A stretch of DNA of 64,000 nucleotides from a candidate division KSB1 bacterium (GTDB taxonomy: Bacteria > Zhuqueibacterota > Zhuqueibacteria > Zhuqueibacterales > Zhuqueibacteraceae), in assembly GCA_034506175.1 (NCBI GenBank), contig JAPDQB010000006.1:1-64000 (forward strand), written 5' to 3'. The notes beneath the pieces were generated by a model. It did no database searches, was not told the DNA's origin, and was given only the letters and a program-made list of their open reading frames with translations. Within the stretch, counting starts at the first letter, position 1; every line of letters begins with the position of its first letter. Of this stretch, positions 15,997-25,614 are shown piece after piece. Made by a program: the position numbers and the translations under genes.

Positions 15997-18219
15997 CTAT
16001 TGTCCGACGGAACCGCGCACGGCACGCACGTAGTTGAAGCTCGCAACATTGTAGTAGCCGCATTTGCCAACATTGAAGAAGGCCACCCACGCCACGCCGG
16101 CGCTTTTTTTATCCGCCGTCCAAATCCAACGCTGCTTTGGATCAAACTTGGGATCGATATGCAAATCGCCATTCAACTCGCTCTGCTCCATAAGTGACAT
16201 AGCTTCTTCCAATGTTGGCAAGCGCCAATCGCTATATCCTCCAAAGTTCTTGCGATTCAATTGACTAATGTAAGGTTTGGCCTTCTCATAAATCATATAT
16301 TCTTCCGAACCCGACTGTTGCCACATCAAACCAGTGGCACGATCTACGACAATCTTGCCATCTTGCTGAAGCACAAAATCGTTGGGTATGCCTTGGCCTC
16401 GTGGGTTACTCCATTCCTTGGTCCAATCATATGCCGCACAGTAAAAGTCATACTTCTGCACCATGACTTTTACTTCTTCTCCAGAAAGATTGTCACGTGC
16501 GACTTGGCGCAAGACATATTTGGGGGCTGGCTTGGTCTCAACCGGCGGCGCCGTGGGCTTTGGTCGAAGTGTCACCGCAACCGTTTTGCCTTTCGTGACC
16601 GTCACGTTCTGCGTCACGGTTTCACCGGCGCTGCGCACGTCGACTTTATGCCTGCCGACCGGCTGCTCATATTCGCGCGCCTCGCCGCTGGCAATGCTGC
16701 CCATCGAATTGCCGTCGATATAAACGCGGCCATCGAGCAAGGCCAGCACGCGAATCGTGCCGTATTCGGCCACGACTTCGGGCGCGAGAGTGTAGCGCAA
16801 CGTGGTATCGCCCGGCGAAAGACGAAATTGCGTTTGCACGGTTTTGTAACCCTGGCGCGAAATATTGAGGCTGTGCGCGCCAAGCGCCAAAGGCCGGTTG
16901 GTTAAACGCGACGGTGCGAGGCGCTCGCCGTCCAAAATCACTTCGGCATCGCCGGGGCTGACTTGAATCGTCACCGCGGCCAGCACCGGTTTTAATTTAA
17001 AGTCGAATTTGGCCTCACTGCCTTTCACCAGCACCACGGTGGTGTCCAGCGTAAAATAATTCGGCGGTTTCTGTATTCGCAGCGCAACGCGCCCGGCATT
17101 GGCGCGATAGCCGGTGATCGGCGTGTTGCCGATGGGGCTGCCGTTCATGAAAACCGCGGCGGCTTCCGGCGTGGTGGCAATCGACACCGTCGCCAATTCC
17201 GCGGCCGGGGACTTCGCGCCATTTTCTTCAGCAGGCGGCAGGAGAGACTTGACGAGCAGCGCGAGCAGAATAACACCAACGCCGGCCAGGGCGAATTTTG
17301 GCAGCCACCGCCGTGGCTTTGGCGTTGCCGGCGGCGGTTTCGGGGCTTCGTGTTGTTTCGGCGGCGCCGGCATGGTCGCAGTTGGCTGCGCCGGCTTCAA
17401 CAAATTTCTTTTTTCACGCTGCAAATCGACGAGCAGGTCCTCCACGTTGCGGTAGCGCGTTTGCCGGTCTTTTTCCAGAGCCTTGTCAACCAGACGCTGC
17501 AAGCCCTCGGGCACGCGGGCTTTGTAGCGCGCCAGCGGCTCCGGGGCTTCGTTCATGATCGCGTAAAAAATCGCGTTCGGGTTTTCGCCCGCAAACGGCA
17601 GCCGCCGGGTGATCATCTCGTAAATGACGACGCCGAGCGAAAAAATATCCGAGCGTTGATCGAGCTTCTTGCCCTGAACCTGAAATTGCTCCGGCGACAT
17701 GTACGCCGGGGTGCCCATGACGACGCCTTCCATGCTCAAGGACGTCGCATCGTCCCGCCGCGCCAGGCCAAAATCGGCAATTTTGACGCGCCCTTTTTTA
17801 TTCAACAAAATATTTGCGGGTTTGAGATCGCGATGAATGATGCCGGCGCGATGCGCTTCGCCGAGGCCTTCGCAAATTTGAATGGCGATGTCGATCACTT
17901 CGCTGATGGCCAATTCCTGCCGGGCGATCAAATCCCTGAGCGACTCGCCGTCGACAAATTCCATCGCGATCCAGGCGCGGTTCTGATATTCGCCGACGTC
18001 ATAAATCGTGATGATGTTGGGGTGATTCAGCGCTGCCGCAGCCCGGGCTTCGCGTTTGAAGCGGGCGTTCAGCTCGGGGTCGGAGCTGTACTGCGGTGGC
18101 AAAAATTTGAGCGCGGCTTTGCGGCCCAGCTCCTTGTCCTCGGCGAGGTAAACCTCGCCCATGCCGCCCTGGCCGAGCTTTTTGAGAATGCGATAACGCG
18201 CAACGATTTGGTTGATCAT
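15997..18219 (-). CDS. Ser/Thr kinase - PEGA - DUF1566 protein, probable former DGR target
   Basis: The start at 18219 has GGGAG five bases upstream; the protein is 740 residues. A Hanks-type kinase (about 9-270) shows GQGGMGEV, the Lys in AALKFL, HRDLKPAN, DFGLARR and GTPAYMSPEQ, so it should be active. A Pro-rich linker, one membrane helix (about 325-345), PEGA-type beta repeats (about 365-570) and a C-terminal DUF1566 lectin-like domain (about 610-740) follow. The last 25 residues (FFNVGKCGYYNVASFNYVRA) are encoded largely by NNC/NNT codons such as TGC, GGC, TAC, AAT, GTT, AGC and TTC, as expected of AAY codons diversified by a DGR, and end in the YVRAVR block typical of variable regions. 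The kinase would signal inside and the lectin domain face outside. Confidence 0.9.
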   Translation of the reverse strand: MINQIVARYRILKKLGQGGMGEVYLAEDKELGRKAALKFLPPQYSSDPELNARFKREARAAAALNHPNIITIYDVGEYQNRAWIAMEFVDGESLRDLIARQELAISEVIDIAIQICEGLGEAHRAGIIHRDLKPANILLNKKGRVKIADFGLARRDDATSLSMEGVVMGTPAYMSPEQFQVQGKKLDQRSDIFSLGVVIYEMITRRLPFAGENPNAIFYAIMNEAPEPLARYKARVPEGLQRLVDKALEKDRQTRYRNVEDLLVDLQREKRNLLKPAQPTATMPAPPKQHEAPKPPPATPKPRRWLPKFALAGVGVILLALLVKSLLPPAEENGAKSPAAELATVSIATTPEAAAVFMNGSPIGNTPITGYRANAGRVALRIQKPPNYFTLDTTVVLVKGSEAKFDFKLKPVLAAVTIQVSPGDAEVILDGERLAPSRLTNRPLALGAHSLNISRQGYKTVQTQFRLSPGDTTLRYTLAPEVVAEYGTIRVLALLDGRVYIDGNSMGSIASGEAREYEQPVGRHKVDVRSAGETVTQNVTVTKGKTVAVTLRPKPTAPPVETKPAPKYVLRQVARDNLSGEEVKVMVQKYDFYCAAYDWTKEWSNPRGQGIPNDFVLQQDGKIVVDRATGLMWQQSGSEEYMIYEKAKPYISQLNRKNFGGYSDWRLPTLEEAMSLMEQSELNGDLHIDPKFDPKQRWIWTADKKSAGVAWVAFFNVGKCGYYNVASFNYVRAVRGSVGQ

Positions 18220-18337
18220 AGCAACTCCCACCGTAAGAAATGACCTCAATGTAATCGCCGGGAGGGAAAATTGCAAGAGTTTTTCCTCAAAACAAAAAAG
18301 GCATCGCCGTTTGCGCCGGCCATGCCTTCTTAAAATT

Positions 18338-18368
18338 ATTGACCGGTCACTCACAGTGACCGGCCAAT
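18338..18368. repeat. 14-bp-stem palindrome (right copy)
   Basis: Same arms as the element at 15841-15871, with one mismatch in the right arm and a different 3-base loop. It lies about 120 bp upstream of the kinase start. Confidence 0.85.
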
Positions 18369-18375
18369 GGAAACC

Positions 18376-18456
18376 CAATTTACCACCACGACACAAAGAC
18401 ACCAAGAAAAACTGATGCACGTTATGTCTTCGTGCCTTGGTGTCCTGGTGGTTAGA
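18376..18456. repeat. Long imperfect inverted repeat
   Basis: TACCACCACGACACAAAGACACC (as a 30-bp arm, 18381-18410) faces an inverted, roughly 80% identical arm at 18426-18453. Sequences of this ACCACGAAGACAC type are common dispersed intergenic repeats. The 18220-18495 gap holds this, the palindrome before it, and presumably the kinase promoter. Confidence 0.5.
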
Positions 18457-18495
18457 GAGTCTTTTGCTTTTTTTACCGATTCCACTTTAAAAAGA

Positions 18496-19440
18496 TTATT
18501 GCTTCTCCGCCACCGCTTCCAATTTCACCAGCAACTGCAACATGCTCTGGCCGCGGAGTTCTTTGGCGTCGATGACTTTGACGACTTCGTGATGGCCGGG
18601 CCGGGAGATTTGCACGACATGATTTTGATCGGCGGTCACCGTCACTTTCAGCGGCGATTGGCCCATGAAGCGATCGTCGACGATGACGTCGGCGCCGGAG
18701 GGCGTGGTATTGATTTGCAGGGTGAGCGTTTGTCCGTCGGGCCATGGCTGAGGGGCGGGTTGAGGAAGGCGCCGGAGTTGCTCCGGCTGCTCGATGGCCG
18801 GCGGCGTGCGCGGCTTGCTGGAGAGTTCTTCAATAAGAGGCATTGGCGCCGGGGTCGCAGCCGGCAAGCGGGGCTGCCGGGTGAGACGCTGCACCGCGGC
18901 GGGCGCGGCGGCTTCGACCTCGGCGAGCGCTTCATATTGCAGGCGGAAGGACACATCTTTTTGCACCGGCCGGCCTTTGAAATCCTTTTCCAGGCGGCAG
19001 GTCAGCACCGTGCGCTGTCCCGGCAGAATTTTAACCGGCTCATCCGGCTTGATGTCGAACACCTGCTCGCGCCAGTAGCCGACGGCGTGATATTCGGCGC
19101 GCACATCGTAAACGCCGTGCTGCAAGCGCAACGGGTAGGTGTATTTTCGCGTCATGTTGGTCAGCTTTTCAACCGGCGCCACCTCGCGGCCGTTGATGTA
19201 GAGCACGACGTAATTGCTGTAGCTTTTGCCGGCGTCGGCAACGTTCTCGATTGTGATCAACAAATTTTCCGGAAGCTGCCGCTGCTCCCGCTCCGGCAAT
19301 TGCTCTTTGGGTTTCAGCTCGCTGTAGGCGCGGTCGGTGGTGAGCCTCCCGGCTGTGCAAGCCCCCAATCCGGCGGCCAAAAACAGCGTTGCAACTCGGG
19401 CAAGCCAACGATGCCAGGCGTAACGATCAAACGATGCCAT
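18496..19440 (-). CDS. PEGA-domain lipoprotein
   Basis: I place the start at 19440, where GGAGG sits six bases upstream; the protein is 314 residues. A signal peptide with lipobox (LAAGLGAC, Cys at about 28) indicates a lipid-anchored product. The middle has a beta-rich domain (about 50-170), a Pro-rich linker (about 190-235) and a C-terminal PEGA domain (about 240-310; INTTPSGADVIVDDRFMG). PEGA domains bind or pack against cell-surface structures. It shares the PEGA module with the kinase gene downstream on the same strand, 276 bp away, but has its own leader region, so cotranscription is uncertain. Confidence 0.85.
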   Translation of the reverse strand: MASFDRYAWHRWLARVATLFLAAGLGACTAGRLTTDRAYSELKPKEQLPEREQRQLPENLLITIENVADAGKSYSNYVVLYINGREVAPVEKLTNMTRKYTYPLRLQHGVYDVRAEYHAVGYWREQVFDIKPDEPVKILPGQRTVLTCRLEKDFKGRPVQKDVSFRLQYEALAEVEAAAPAAVQRLTRQPRLPAATPAPMPLIEELSSKPRTPPAIEQPEQLRRLPQPAPQPWPDGQTLTLQINTTPSGADVIVDDRFMGQSPLKVTVTADQNHVVQISRPGHHEVVKVIDAKELRGQSMLQLLVKLEAVAEKQ

Positions 19441-19991
19441 AATGTCCTCCGATGATCTTATGGGGTTTGGAAAAGCGCGTGTAAGCGGCGGCAAGCCAGC
19501 AACCATTTTAACGCCGGTCGGCGCGAAAAAGTTCATCACCCGCGTTTGATGAGCGAACGCGGAGTTGAACCATTCCCAATTTACAAATTGAAATGGAAAA
19601 AGCAAGGAAATAAATTGGATGCTGGTCATCCCTCCGTTGTCTGATCGTGTCCCATATATTTCACTGGATACAATAACGAGCCAGCAAAAAGTTGAAAGCG
19701 TCAGTGGCCTGCGAGACGAAGAATCCCCACCCGCCGGAACCCCACCGGCTTGGCACCAGGCCGCTCTGCACGGTCGCGCGAGCAGCCTTTTTCTGCAACA
19801 TTGAACACTTGCCGGTACGCATACTATCAAGTTGTAATCACTCTACGTCCTGCCAGGGATTGGCTAAAACCCGTAGAACCGCGAGCGGTTTTATTTTGGG
19901 AGAAGCGAAAAGTTTAGCCATGAACTAAGCCCCTCGCTAAAATAATTTTTATCCAGTTTACAGCAATCGGTAATATCTCTGGAGACACAGC
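19441..19991. other. Divergent intergenic region with a hairpin
   Basis: This 551-bp region separates the PEGA lipoprotein (minus) from the large surface protein (plus). A small stem AACCG/CGGTT followed by TTATTTT at 19877-19897 may be a terminator or attenuator for a plus-strand leader. Just before it, CCTGCCAGGGATTGGC (19851-19866) resembles a sequence at 62102-62117 upstream of the other large surface protein. No gene is supported. Confidence 0.45.
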
Positions 19992-22900
19992 ATGAACTGC
20001 ACCGAAAATCACGTGATCGCGCGTCGCCTGCGGGCCACGCCGGCACAAGCGGACCGGCTCACCAAAATATTGTCCGCTTTCATCTTGGCTGTGATTTTTG
20101 GGATCACGCAATTCTCCGACGCTTTCGGGCAAATCGTTCACCAGGAAAGCCGCACCGGTGCTGCTTCCGGCTCCATCACCGTGAGCACTTCGGCCAGCCT
20201 CACCGGCGCCAACGGCCAGCTTTATCTGGCGGCGATTTCGACGCGGCCGAAAGTGAGCGTGTCGTCGATCTCGGGCCTCGGGCTGGTTTGGACGCAAGTA
20301 AAGTCGAAATGCGGCGGGCGCAATACAACGAGCATCGAGGTGTGGATGGCGCAAGGCACGCCGAGCGGCAGCGGCGTGGTGACGGCGACGTTTGTGAATG
20401 CGCCGACGACGGCGGTGATCACGGTGTCGCGCTATTCCGGCGTGGCGACCTCGAATCCGATTGGCGCCGTCATCGCTGGCAACGTCAACGGCCTCAATGC
20501 GGCCGGGGCTTGCACCGGCGGCACCGACGGCAATTCATACGCCTTCAATCTCACCACCACGGTTAATAACGCGCTGGTGTACGGGGCGGTGGCGATCAAA
20601 GACCGGGCGCATACGCCGGGCGCCAATTATACCGAACGCGCTGAGATTCACATGCCGAACGGCATCACCACCAGCGGCGTGGCGGTTGAGGATCGCACGG
20701 TTGCCTCTGCTTCGACCGTGACGGTGGACGGAACGCTGGACGGCGCGGCAGATTGGGCGTTGGTGGCTTTGGAAATTAAACCCGGGCCGCTGGCTGCACA
20801 ACATACGTTGACGGTGAACACCGTGGGTTCGGGCAGCGTGACGCTGAACCCGCCGGGCGGAATTTATAATCCTGGCACGGTGGTGACCTTGACCGCGACG
20901 CCGGCTTCGGGCTTTCAATTCAGCGGCTGGAGCGGTGATCTCAGCGGGACGACGAATCCCGCCATGATTACGATGGACGGCAACAAAACCGTCACGGCGA
21001 ATTTTACGCTGTTTCCTTTGGGTCCCGTCGTTCATGAAGAGAGCCGGACTGGCAGCGCGTCAGGTTCAATCACCGTGACGACGGCAGGGACTCTTTCGGG
21101 CGTGAGCGGCCAGCTTTATCTGGCGGCGATTTCGACGCGGCCGAAAGTGAGCGTGTCGTCGATCTCGGGCCTCGGGCTGGTTTGGACGCAAGTAAAGTCG
21201 AAATGCGGCGGGCGCAATACAACGAGCATTGAGGTGTGGATGGCGCAAGGCACGCCGAGCGGCAGCGGCGTGGTGACGGCGACGTTTGTGAATGCGCCGA
21301 CGACGGCGGTGATCACGGTGTCGCGCTATTCCGGCGTGGCGACCTCGAATCCGATTGGCGCCGTCATCGCTGGCAACGTCAACGGCCTCAATGCGGCCGG
21401 GGCTTGCACCGGCGGCACCGACGGCAATTCATACGCCTTCAATCTCACCACCACGGTTAATAACGCGCTGGTGTACGGGGCGGTGGCGATCAAAGACCGG
21501 GCGCATACGCCGGGCGCCAATTATACCGAACGCGCTGAGATTCACATGCCGAACGGCATCACCACCAGCGGCGTGGCGGTTGAGGATCGCACGGTTGCCT
21601 CTGCTTCGACCGTGACGGTGGACGGAACGCTGGACGGCGCGGCAGATTGGGCGTTGGTGGCTTTGGAAATTAAACCCGGGCCGCCGGCTGCACAACATAC
21701 GTTGACGGTGAACACCGTGGGTTCGGGCAGTGTGACGCTGAACCCCGCCGGTGGTACTTACAGCGTCGGCACGGTGGTGACCTTGACCGCGACGCCGGCT
21801 TCGGGCTTTCAATTCAGCGGCTGGAGCGGTGATCTCAGCGGGACGACGAATCCCGCCATGATTACGATGGACGGCAACAAAACCGTCACCGCGACTTTTA
21901 CCGAATTGCCGGTGCAACACACGTTGACGGTGAACACCGTGGGTTCGGGCAGCGTGACGCTCAACCCGCCAGGCGGCACTTACAGCGTCGGCACGGTGGT
22001 GACCTTGACCGCGACGCCGGCTTCGGGCTTTCAATTCAGCGGCTGGAGCGGTGATCTCAGCGGGGCGACGAATCCCGCCATGATTACGATGGACGGCAAC
22101 AAAACCGTCACCGCGACTTTTGCGCCCTTGCCGAAACATCGACTGGCGATCAATCTCCTCGGCGCCGGCACGGTAGCAGCAAATCCCAGCGATAGCCTTC
22201 TTCTTTATCATGAAGGCACGGTGGTTACATTAACCGCGACGCCGGCAGCAGGATTTCAGTTCACCGGCTGGAGCGGCGATTTGAGCGGCGCGGCCAATCC
22301 CACGACCATCACGATGAACACCAGCAAAACCGTGATGGCGATTTTTACGCCCACCGGCACGAGCAATCAAATTGTGCATGAGGAAACCCAAACCGGCGGT
22401 TCAGCGAATTCAACCACCGTCACGACGGCGGCAAATCTGATCGGCGTGAGCGGTCAGCTTTATCTCGCGGCGATTTCCACCCGGCCGAATCTGCCCGTGA
22501 CCGGTGTATCCGGCCTGGGCTTGACCTGGACTTTGGTGAAAAGCCAATGTTCGGGCCGCAACAACACCAATATTGAAGTTTGGATGGCGCAGGGTGCGCC
22601 GACGATCAACAGCGCGGTGACGGCGACCTTCGCCAATCCTCCGCTGAGCGCCGCGATTGTGGTTTCGAGATACTCCGGCGTCGATCAGAACAGTCCCGTG
22701 GGCAATGTGATCTCTGGCAATACCCTCGGACTCGACGGACTTTGCGCGCTGGGCGTAGATACCAGTTTGTATTCGTTCAATTTGACCACGACGCGAGACG
22801 GCGCGGTGGCTTATGGCGCTGTCGCCGTGCGGACTCGGACGCACACCCCGGGGTCAGGTTATATCGAGCGCGGTGAGTTCATTCAGGGCCTGCCCGGCAG

Positions 22901-24245
22901 CGGGGCGGGTGTTGCGGTGCAAGACCGGAGCGTTGCCTCACCGGCGACGGTTGCGGTCAATGGCACGCTGAGCGGCAAAACCGATTGGGCCGTGGTGGCC
23001 ATCGAAATCAGGCCGCCGGCGAAATTGGTCGTAAACACCCTTGGCTCGGGCAGTGTGACGCTCACGCCTGCCGGCGGGACTTATCACACCGGCACGTTGG
23101 TGACGCTAACGGCAACTGCGGCTGCCGGTTTTGAATTTAGCGGGTGGAGCGGCGACCTGACCGGCTCTGACAATCCCACGACCATCACAATGGATGGCCA
23201 GAAAACTGTAATCGCGACATTCACACCCATCAGCAGTGGTAACCAGATCAGCCATGAGGAAACCCAAACCGGCGGCTCAACCAGTTCGCTCACGGTGGCA
23301 ACTTCCTCCAATCTCACCGCTGTGAGCGGCCACCTGTATCTGGCAGCCATTTCAACCCGCCCCAAGGTGCAAGTGACGGGCGTCAGCGGCCTTGGCTTGA
23401 CCTGGACGCTGATCAAATCCCAATGCTCTGGCCGCAGCAATACGATGGTCGAAGTTTGGATGGCGCAAGGCAGTCCGACTCACAACAGCCCAGTGACGGC
23501 CACCTTCGGCAGCAAGCCGAGCAATGCGGTCATCGCCGTGTCGCGGTACTCCGGCGCGCATGCCTCCAGCCCGATCGGCAGTTTGACTTCCGGCAATACA
23601 GTTGGCGCAGACGGCCCGTGCACCGGCGGCACGGATAGCAATGCCTATTCTTTTAATTTGACCACGACGGTGAATGACGCGGTGGTGTATGGCGCTGCCG
23701 CACTGCGGTCGAGAACACATACACCTGGCTCCGGCTACACCGAACGCGGTGAAATCATGCAAGGCACGACCGGCGCCGCGGCCGCAGTGGCGGTGCAAGA
23801 ACAGGCTATTGCCTCGCCGGCAACCATCGCCGTCGATGGCTCCCTCAGTGGCAGCACCGACTGGGCGATGATCGCCCTCGAAATCAAGCCGCAATCAAGC
23901 TCGAGCGCAGCCAAACGCGCGGCGCAAAGCGGAATTTCGGCGATTCCCGCGGCTTTTCAGCTCGAGCAGAATTATCCGAATCCATTCAATCCCAGCACCA
24001 TGATCAGCTTTGCGCTGTCCACCGCCGGCCAGGTGACGGTGAATGTTTATAATCAAGCCGGCCAGCTCGTTCGCACACTGGTCCAGCAAGAGATGGCCGC
24101 CGGCCGGCATCAGGTTCGTTGGAACGGTCGCAATCAAGCCGGCAAAACCGTCGCTGCCGGGTTTTATTTGTATCAGATCGTCGTGCGCGACAACGCTGGC
24201 CGCGCTGTGTTTACCGAAACACGGCGGATGCTGTTTGTCAAATAA
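19992..24245 (+). CDS. Giant repetitive surface protein with InlB-like repeats and sorting domain
   Basis: The 1417-residue protein has GGAG before its ATG and an N-terminal hydrophobic leader (about 28-45). Four copies of a roughly 210-residue beta-rich module (each starting near VHEES/VHEET and ending in WALVALEIKP or similar) alternate with InlB-type B repeats (VTLTATPASGFQFSGWSGDL), of which at least five are present. The C-terminal 90 residues are a FlgD-like sorting domain with EQNYPNPFNPST, typical of type IX-like secretion in FCB bacteria. It is probably exported and anchored or released at the surface, as an adhesin or matrix protein. Modules 1 and 2 are nearly identical even in DNA. 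Confidence 0.88.
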   Translation: MNCTENHVIARRLRATPAQADRLTKILSAFILAVIFGITQFSDAFGQIVHQESRTGAASGSITVSTSASLTGANGQLYLAAISTRPKVSVSSISGLGLVWTQVKSKCGGRNTTSIEVWMAQGTPSGSGVVTATFVNAPTTAVITVSRYSGVATSNPIGAVIAGNVNGLNAAGACTGGTDGNSYAFNLTTTVNNALVYGAVAIKDRAHTPGANYTERAEIHMPNGITTSGVAVEDRTVASASTVTVDGTLDGAADWALVALEIKPGPLAAQHTLTVNTVGSGSVTLNPPGGIYNPGTVVTLTATPASGFQFSGWSGDLSGTTNPAMITMDGNKTVTANFTLFPLGPVVHEESRTGSASGSITVTTAGTLSGVSGQLYLAAISTRPKVSVSSISGLGLVWTQVKSKCGGRNTTSIEVWMAQGTPSGSGVVTATFVNAPTTAVITVSRYSGVATSNPIGAVIAGNVNGLNAAGACTGGTDGNSYAFNLTTTVNNALVYGAVAIKDRAHTPGANYTERAEIHMPNGITTSGVAVEDRTVASASTVTVDGTLDGAADWALVALEIKPGPPAAQHTLTVNTVGSGSVTLNPAGGTYSVGTVVTLTATPASGFQFSGWSGDLSGTTNPAMITMDGNKTVTATFTELPVQHTLTVNTVGSGSVTLNPPGGTYSVGTVVTLTATPASGFQFSGWSGDLSGATNPAMITMDGNKTVTATFAPLPKHRLAINLLGAGTVAANPSDSLLLYHEGTVVTLTATPAAGFQFTGWSGDLSGAANPTTITMNTSKTVMAIFTPTGTSNQIVHEETQTGGSANSTTVTTAANLIGVSGQLYLAAISTRPNLPVTGVSGLGLTWTLVKSQCSGRNNTNIEVWMAQGAPTINSAVTATFANPPLSAAIVVSRYSGVDQNSPVGNVISGNTLGLDGLCALGVDTSLYSFNLTTTRDGAVAYGAVAVRTRTHTPGSGYIERGEFIQGLPGSGAGVAVQDRSVASPATVAVNGTLSGKTDWAVVAIEIRPPAKLVVNTLGSGSVTLTPAGGTYHTGTLVTLTATAAAGFEFSGWSGDLTGSDNPTTITMDGQKTVIATFTPISSGNQISHEETQTGGSTSSLTVATSSNLTAVSGHLYLAAISTRPKVQVTGVSGLGLTWTLIKSQCSGRSNTMVEVWMAQGSPTHNSPVTATFGSKPSNAVIAVSRYSGAHASSPIGSLTSGNTVGADGPCTGGTDSNAYSFNLTTTVNDAVVYGAAALRSRTHTPGSGYTERGEIMQGTTGAAAAVAVQEQAIASPATIAVDGSLSGSTDWAMIALEIKPQSSSSAAKRAAQSGISAIPAAFQLEQNYPNPFNPSTMISFALSTAGQVTVNVYNQAGQLVRTLVQQEMAAGRHQVRWNGRNQAGKTVAAGFYLYQIVVRDNAGRAVFTETRRMLFVK
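20213..21744 (+). repeat. 894-bp direct duplication inside the surface protein gene
   Basis: About 638 bp (20213-20850) recurs at 21107-21744 with only three or four mismatches, offset by 894 bp, and the flanking InlB repeats add further identical stretches. Other modules of the same gene are clearly diverged, so this copy is recent or kept uniform by gene conversion. Confidence 0.95.
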
Positions 24246-24351
24246 AGCTTGATGCTGGTTGCTGGTTACTCTTACTCGCTTGTCTTGCTGGGTTTTAAAA
24301 GCGAGCAGGAGGATGAGTAGGAGTTTCAAATGATGAGAAATTCGAATTCTG

Positions 24352-25572
24352 ATGCGAATTCTTTATCTGGCCCCTTCCTTTCAACATCCGGCCATGCGCG
24401 GGCCGACGCGGTGTTATCATTTTATCAAGGAAATGGCGAAGCGTCATCAAATCACGTTGATGGCCTTGACCAACTGTGAAGTGGCCGAAGCGCCGCTGCG
24501 GGAAATGGCCGGGTATACCGAGCGCGTCGAGTTGTTCAGCTCGAACGGTGCTGCCGATTCACTGGCTGCGGCCGTTGCCGGTCGCCTGCCGGTCATCGGC
24601 AAACGGCTCAAACGCTTGTTGCAGCATCGCGCCGGCGTCAATAAAATGAAAAAAGCCTTCACCAGCCTGGCGGGAAAAGACGCTTACGACGTCGTGCTGT
24701 TTCACGGCAAAAGTATTTTTCCGGTGATTGCCGATTGGAACGACAGCCGGCTGGTGGTGGATTTTTGCGACGCCACCTCGATGCGTTACCAAAGCAAAAT
24801 GAGCTACGCCGGCCCGGCGAAGCGTCTTTTGTACGCGCTGCGTTATTGGCAGATCAAGCGGATCGAGCAAAAATTGATCGCCAAAACACCGCAAGTTGCC
24901 TTCGTGTCCTGGCGTGACCGCGAAGCTGTTCTCGGGGCTTCAAACCGCGGCCGCGTCGTGCCGATCGGTGTCGATCATCAATTTTGGCGGCGGCGCTCGG
25001 AAACTGCGCCGCGCCCCAATTGCCTCGTGTTCACCGGCGTGATGAACTATGCGCCGAACGAAGACGCCGCGCTTTATCTGCTCGACAAAATTCTGCCGAT
25101 TGTCCGGCGGTCGATTCCGAATGTCGAAGCGCTCATCGTTGGTCGTGATCCGACGCCGGCTTTGAAAGCGCTGGCCAACCAGTTTACTGGCGTCACCGTC
25201 ACTGGTTTTGTCGACGATGTGCGAACGTATCTTGAACGCGCCGCCGTCTTTGTCGCCCCGTTGCGCTACGGCTCCGGCGTGCAGAATAAAGTGCTGGAAG
25301 CCATGGCGATGGAGGTGCCGGTGATCACCACCTCGCTGGCCGCCGCCGGTTTGCGTGTCGATGGCGCCGGCGAGCCGCCGGTCATTGTCGCCGACGGTGA
25401 AGAGAAATTCGCGGCCGCCATCGTCACCCTGCTCGGACAAAAAGAAGAACGCGCCCGTCTCGCGATCGAAGGCCGGCGCTTTGTCGAAAAACACTTCGTC
25501 TGGCCGCGCAGCGCCGCCAAGCTCGAGGAAATGTGTCTCGCTGCGGCTCATAATGGAAAAGTTAATAAATAG
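24352..25572 (+). CDS. Family 4 glycosyltransferase
   Basis: This 406-residue protein has the GT-B fold: an N-terminal Rossmann domain from MRILYLAPSFQHP and a C-terminal GT1-type domain (about 220-390) with VFTGVMNYAPNEDA, the donor-sugar segment APLRYGSGVQNKVLEAMAM and the family's Gly-rich and Glu positions. It is close to the TIGR03087-like glycosyltransferases found in exopolysaccharide clusters. It opens the polysaccharide island, 43 bp before the kinase-like gene. There is no Shine-Dalgarno sequence, as for several genes in this region. Donor and acceptor unknown. Confidence 0.88.
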   Translation: MRILYLAPSFQHPAMRGPTRCYHFIKEMAKRHQITLMALTNCEVAEAPLREMAGYTERVELFSSNGAADSLAAAVAGRLPVIGKRLKRLLQHRAGVNKMKKAFTSLAGKDAYDVVLFHGKSIFPVIADWNDSRLVVDFCDATSMRYQSKMSYAGPAKRLLYALRYWQIKRIEQKLIAKTPQVAFVSWRDREAVLGASNRGRVVPIGVDHQFWRRRSETAPRPNCLVFTGVMNYAPNEDAALYLLDKILPIVRRSIPNVEALIVGRDPTPALKALANQFTGVTVTGFVDDVRTYLERAAVFVAPLRYGSGVQNKVLEAMAMEVPVITTSLAAAGLRVDGAGEPPVIVADGEEKFAAAIVTLLGQKEERARLAIEGRRFVEKHFVWPRSAAKLEEMCLAAAHNGKVNK

Positions 25573-25614
25573 CAAGAGTAGGAAATAAGTAAGGATCATC
25601 AGAAGAGACGACCC

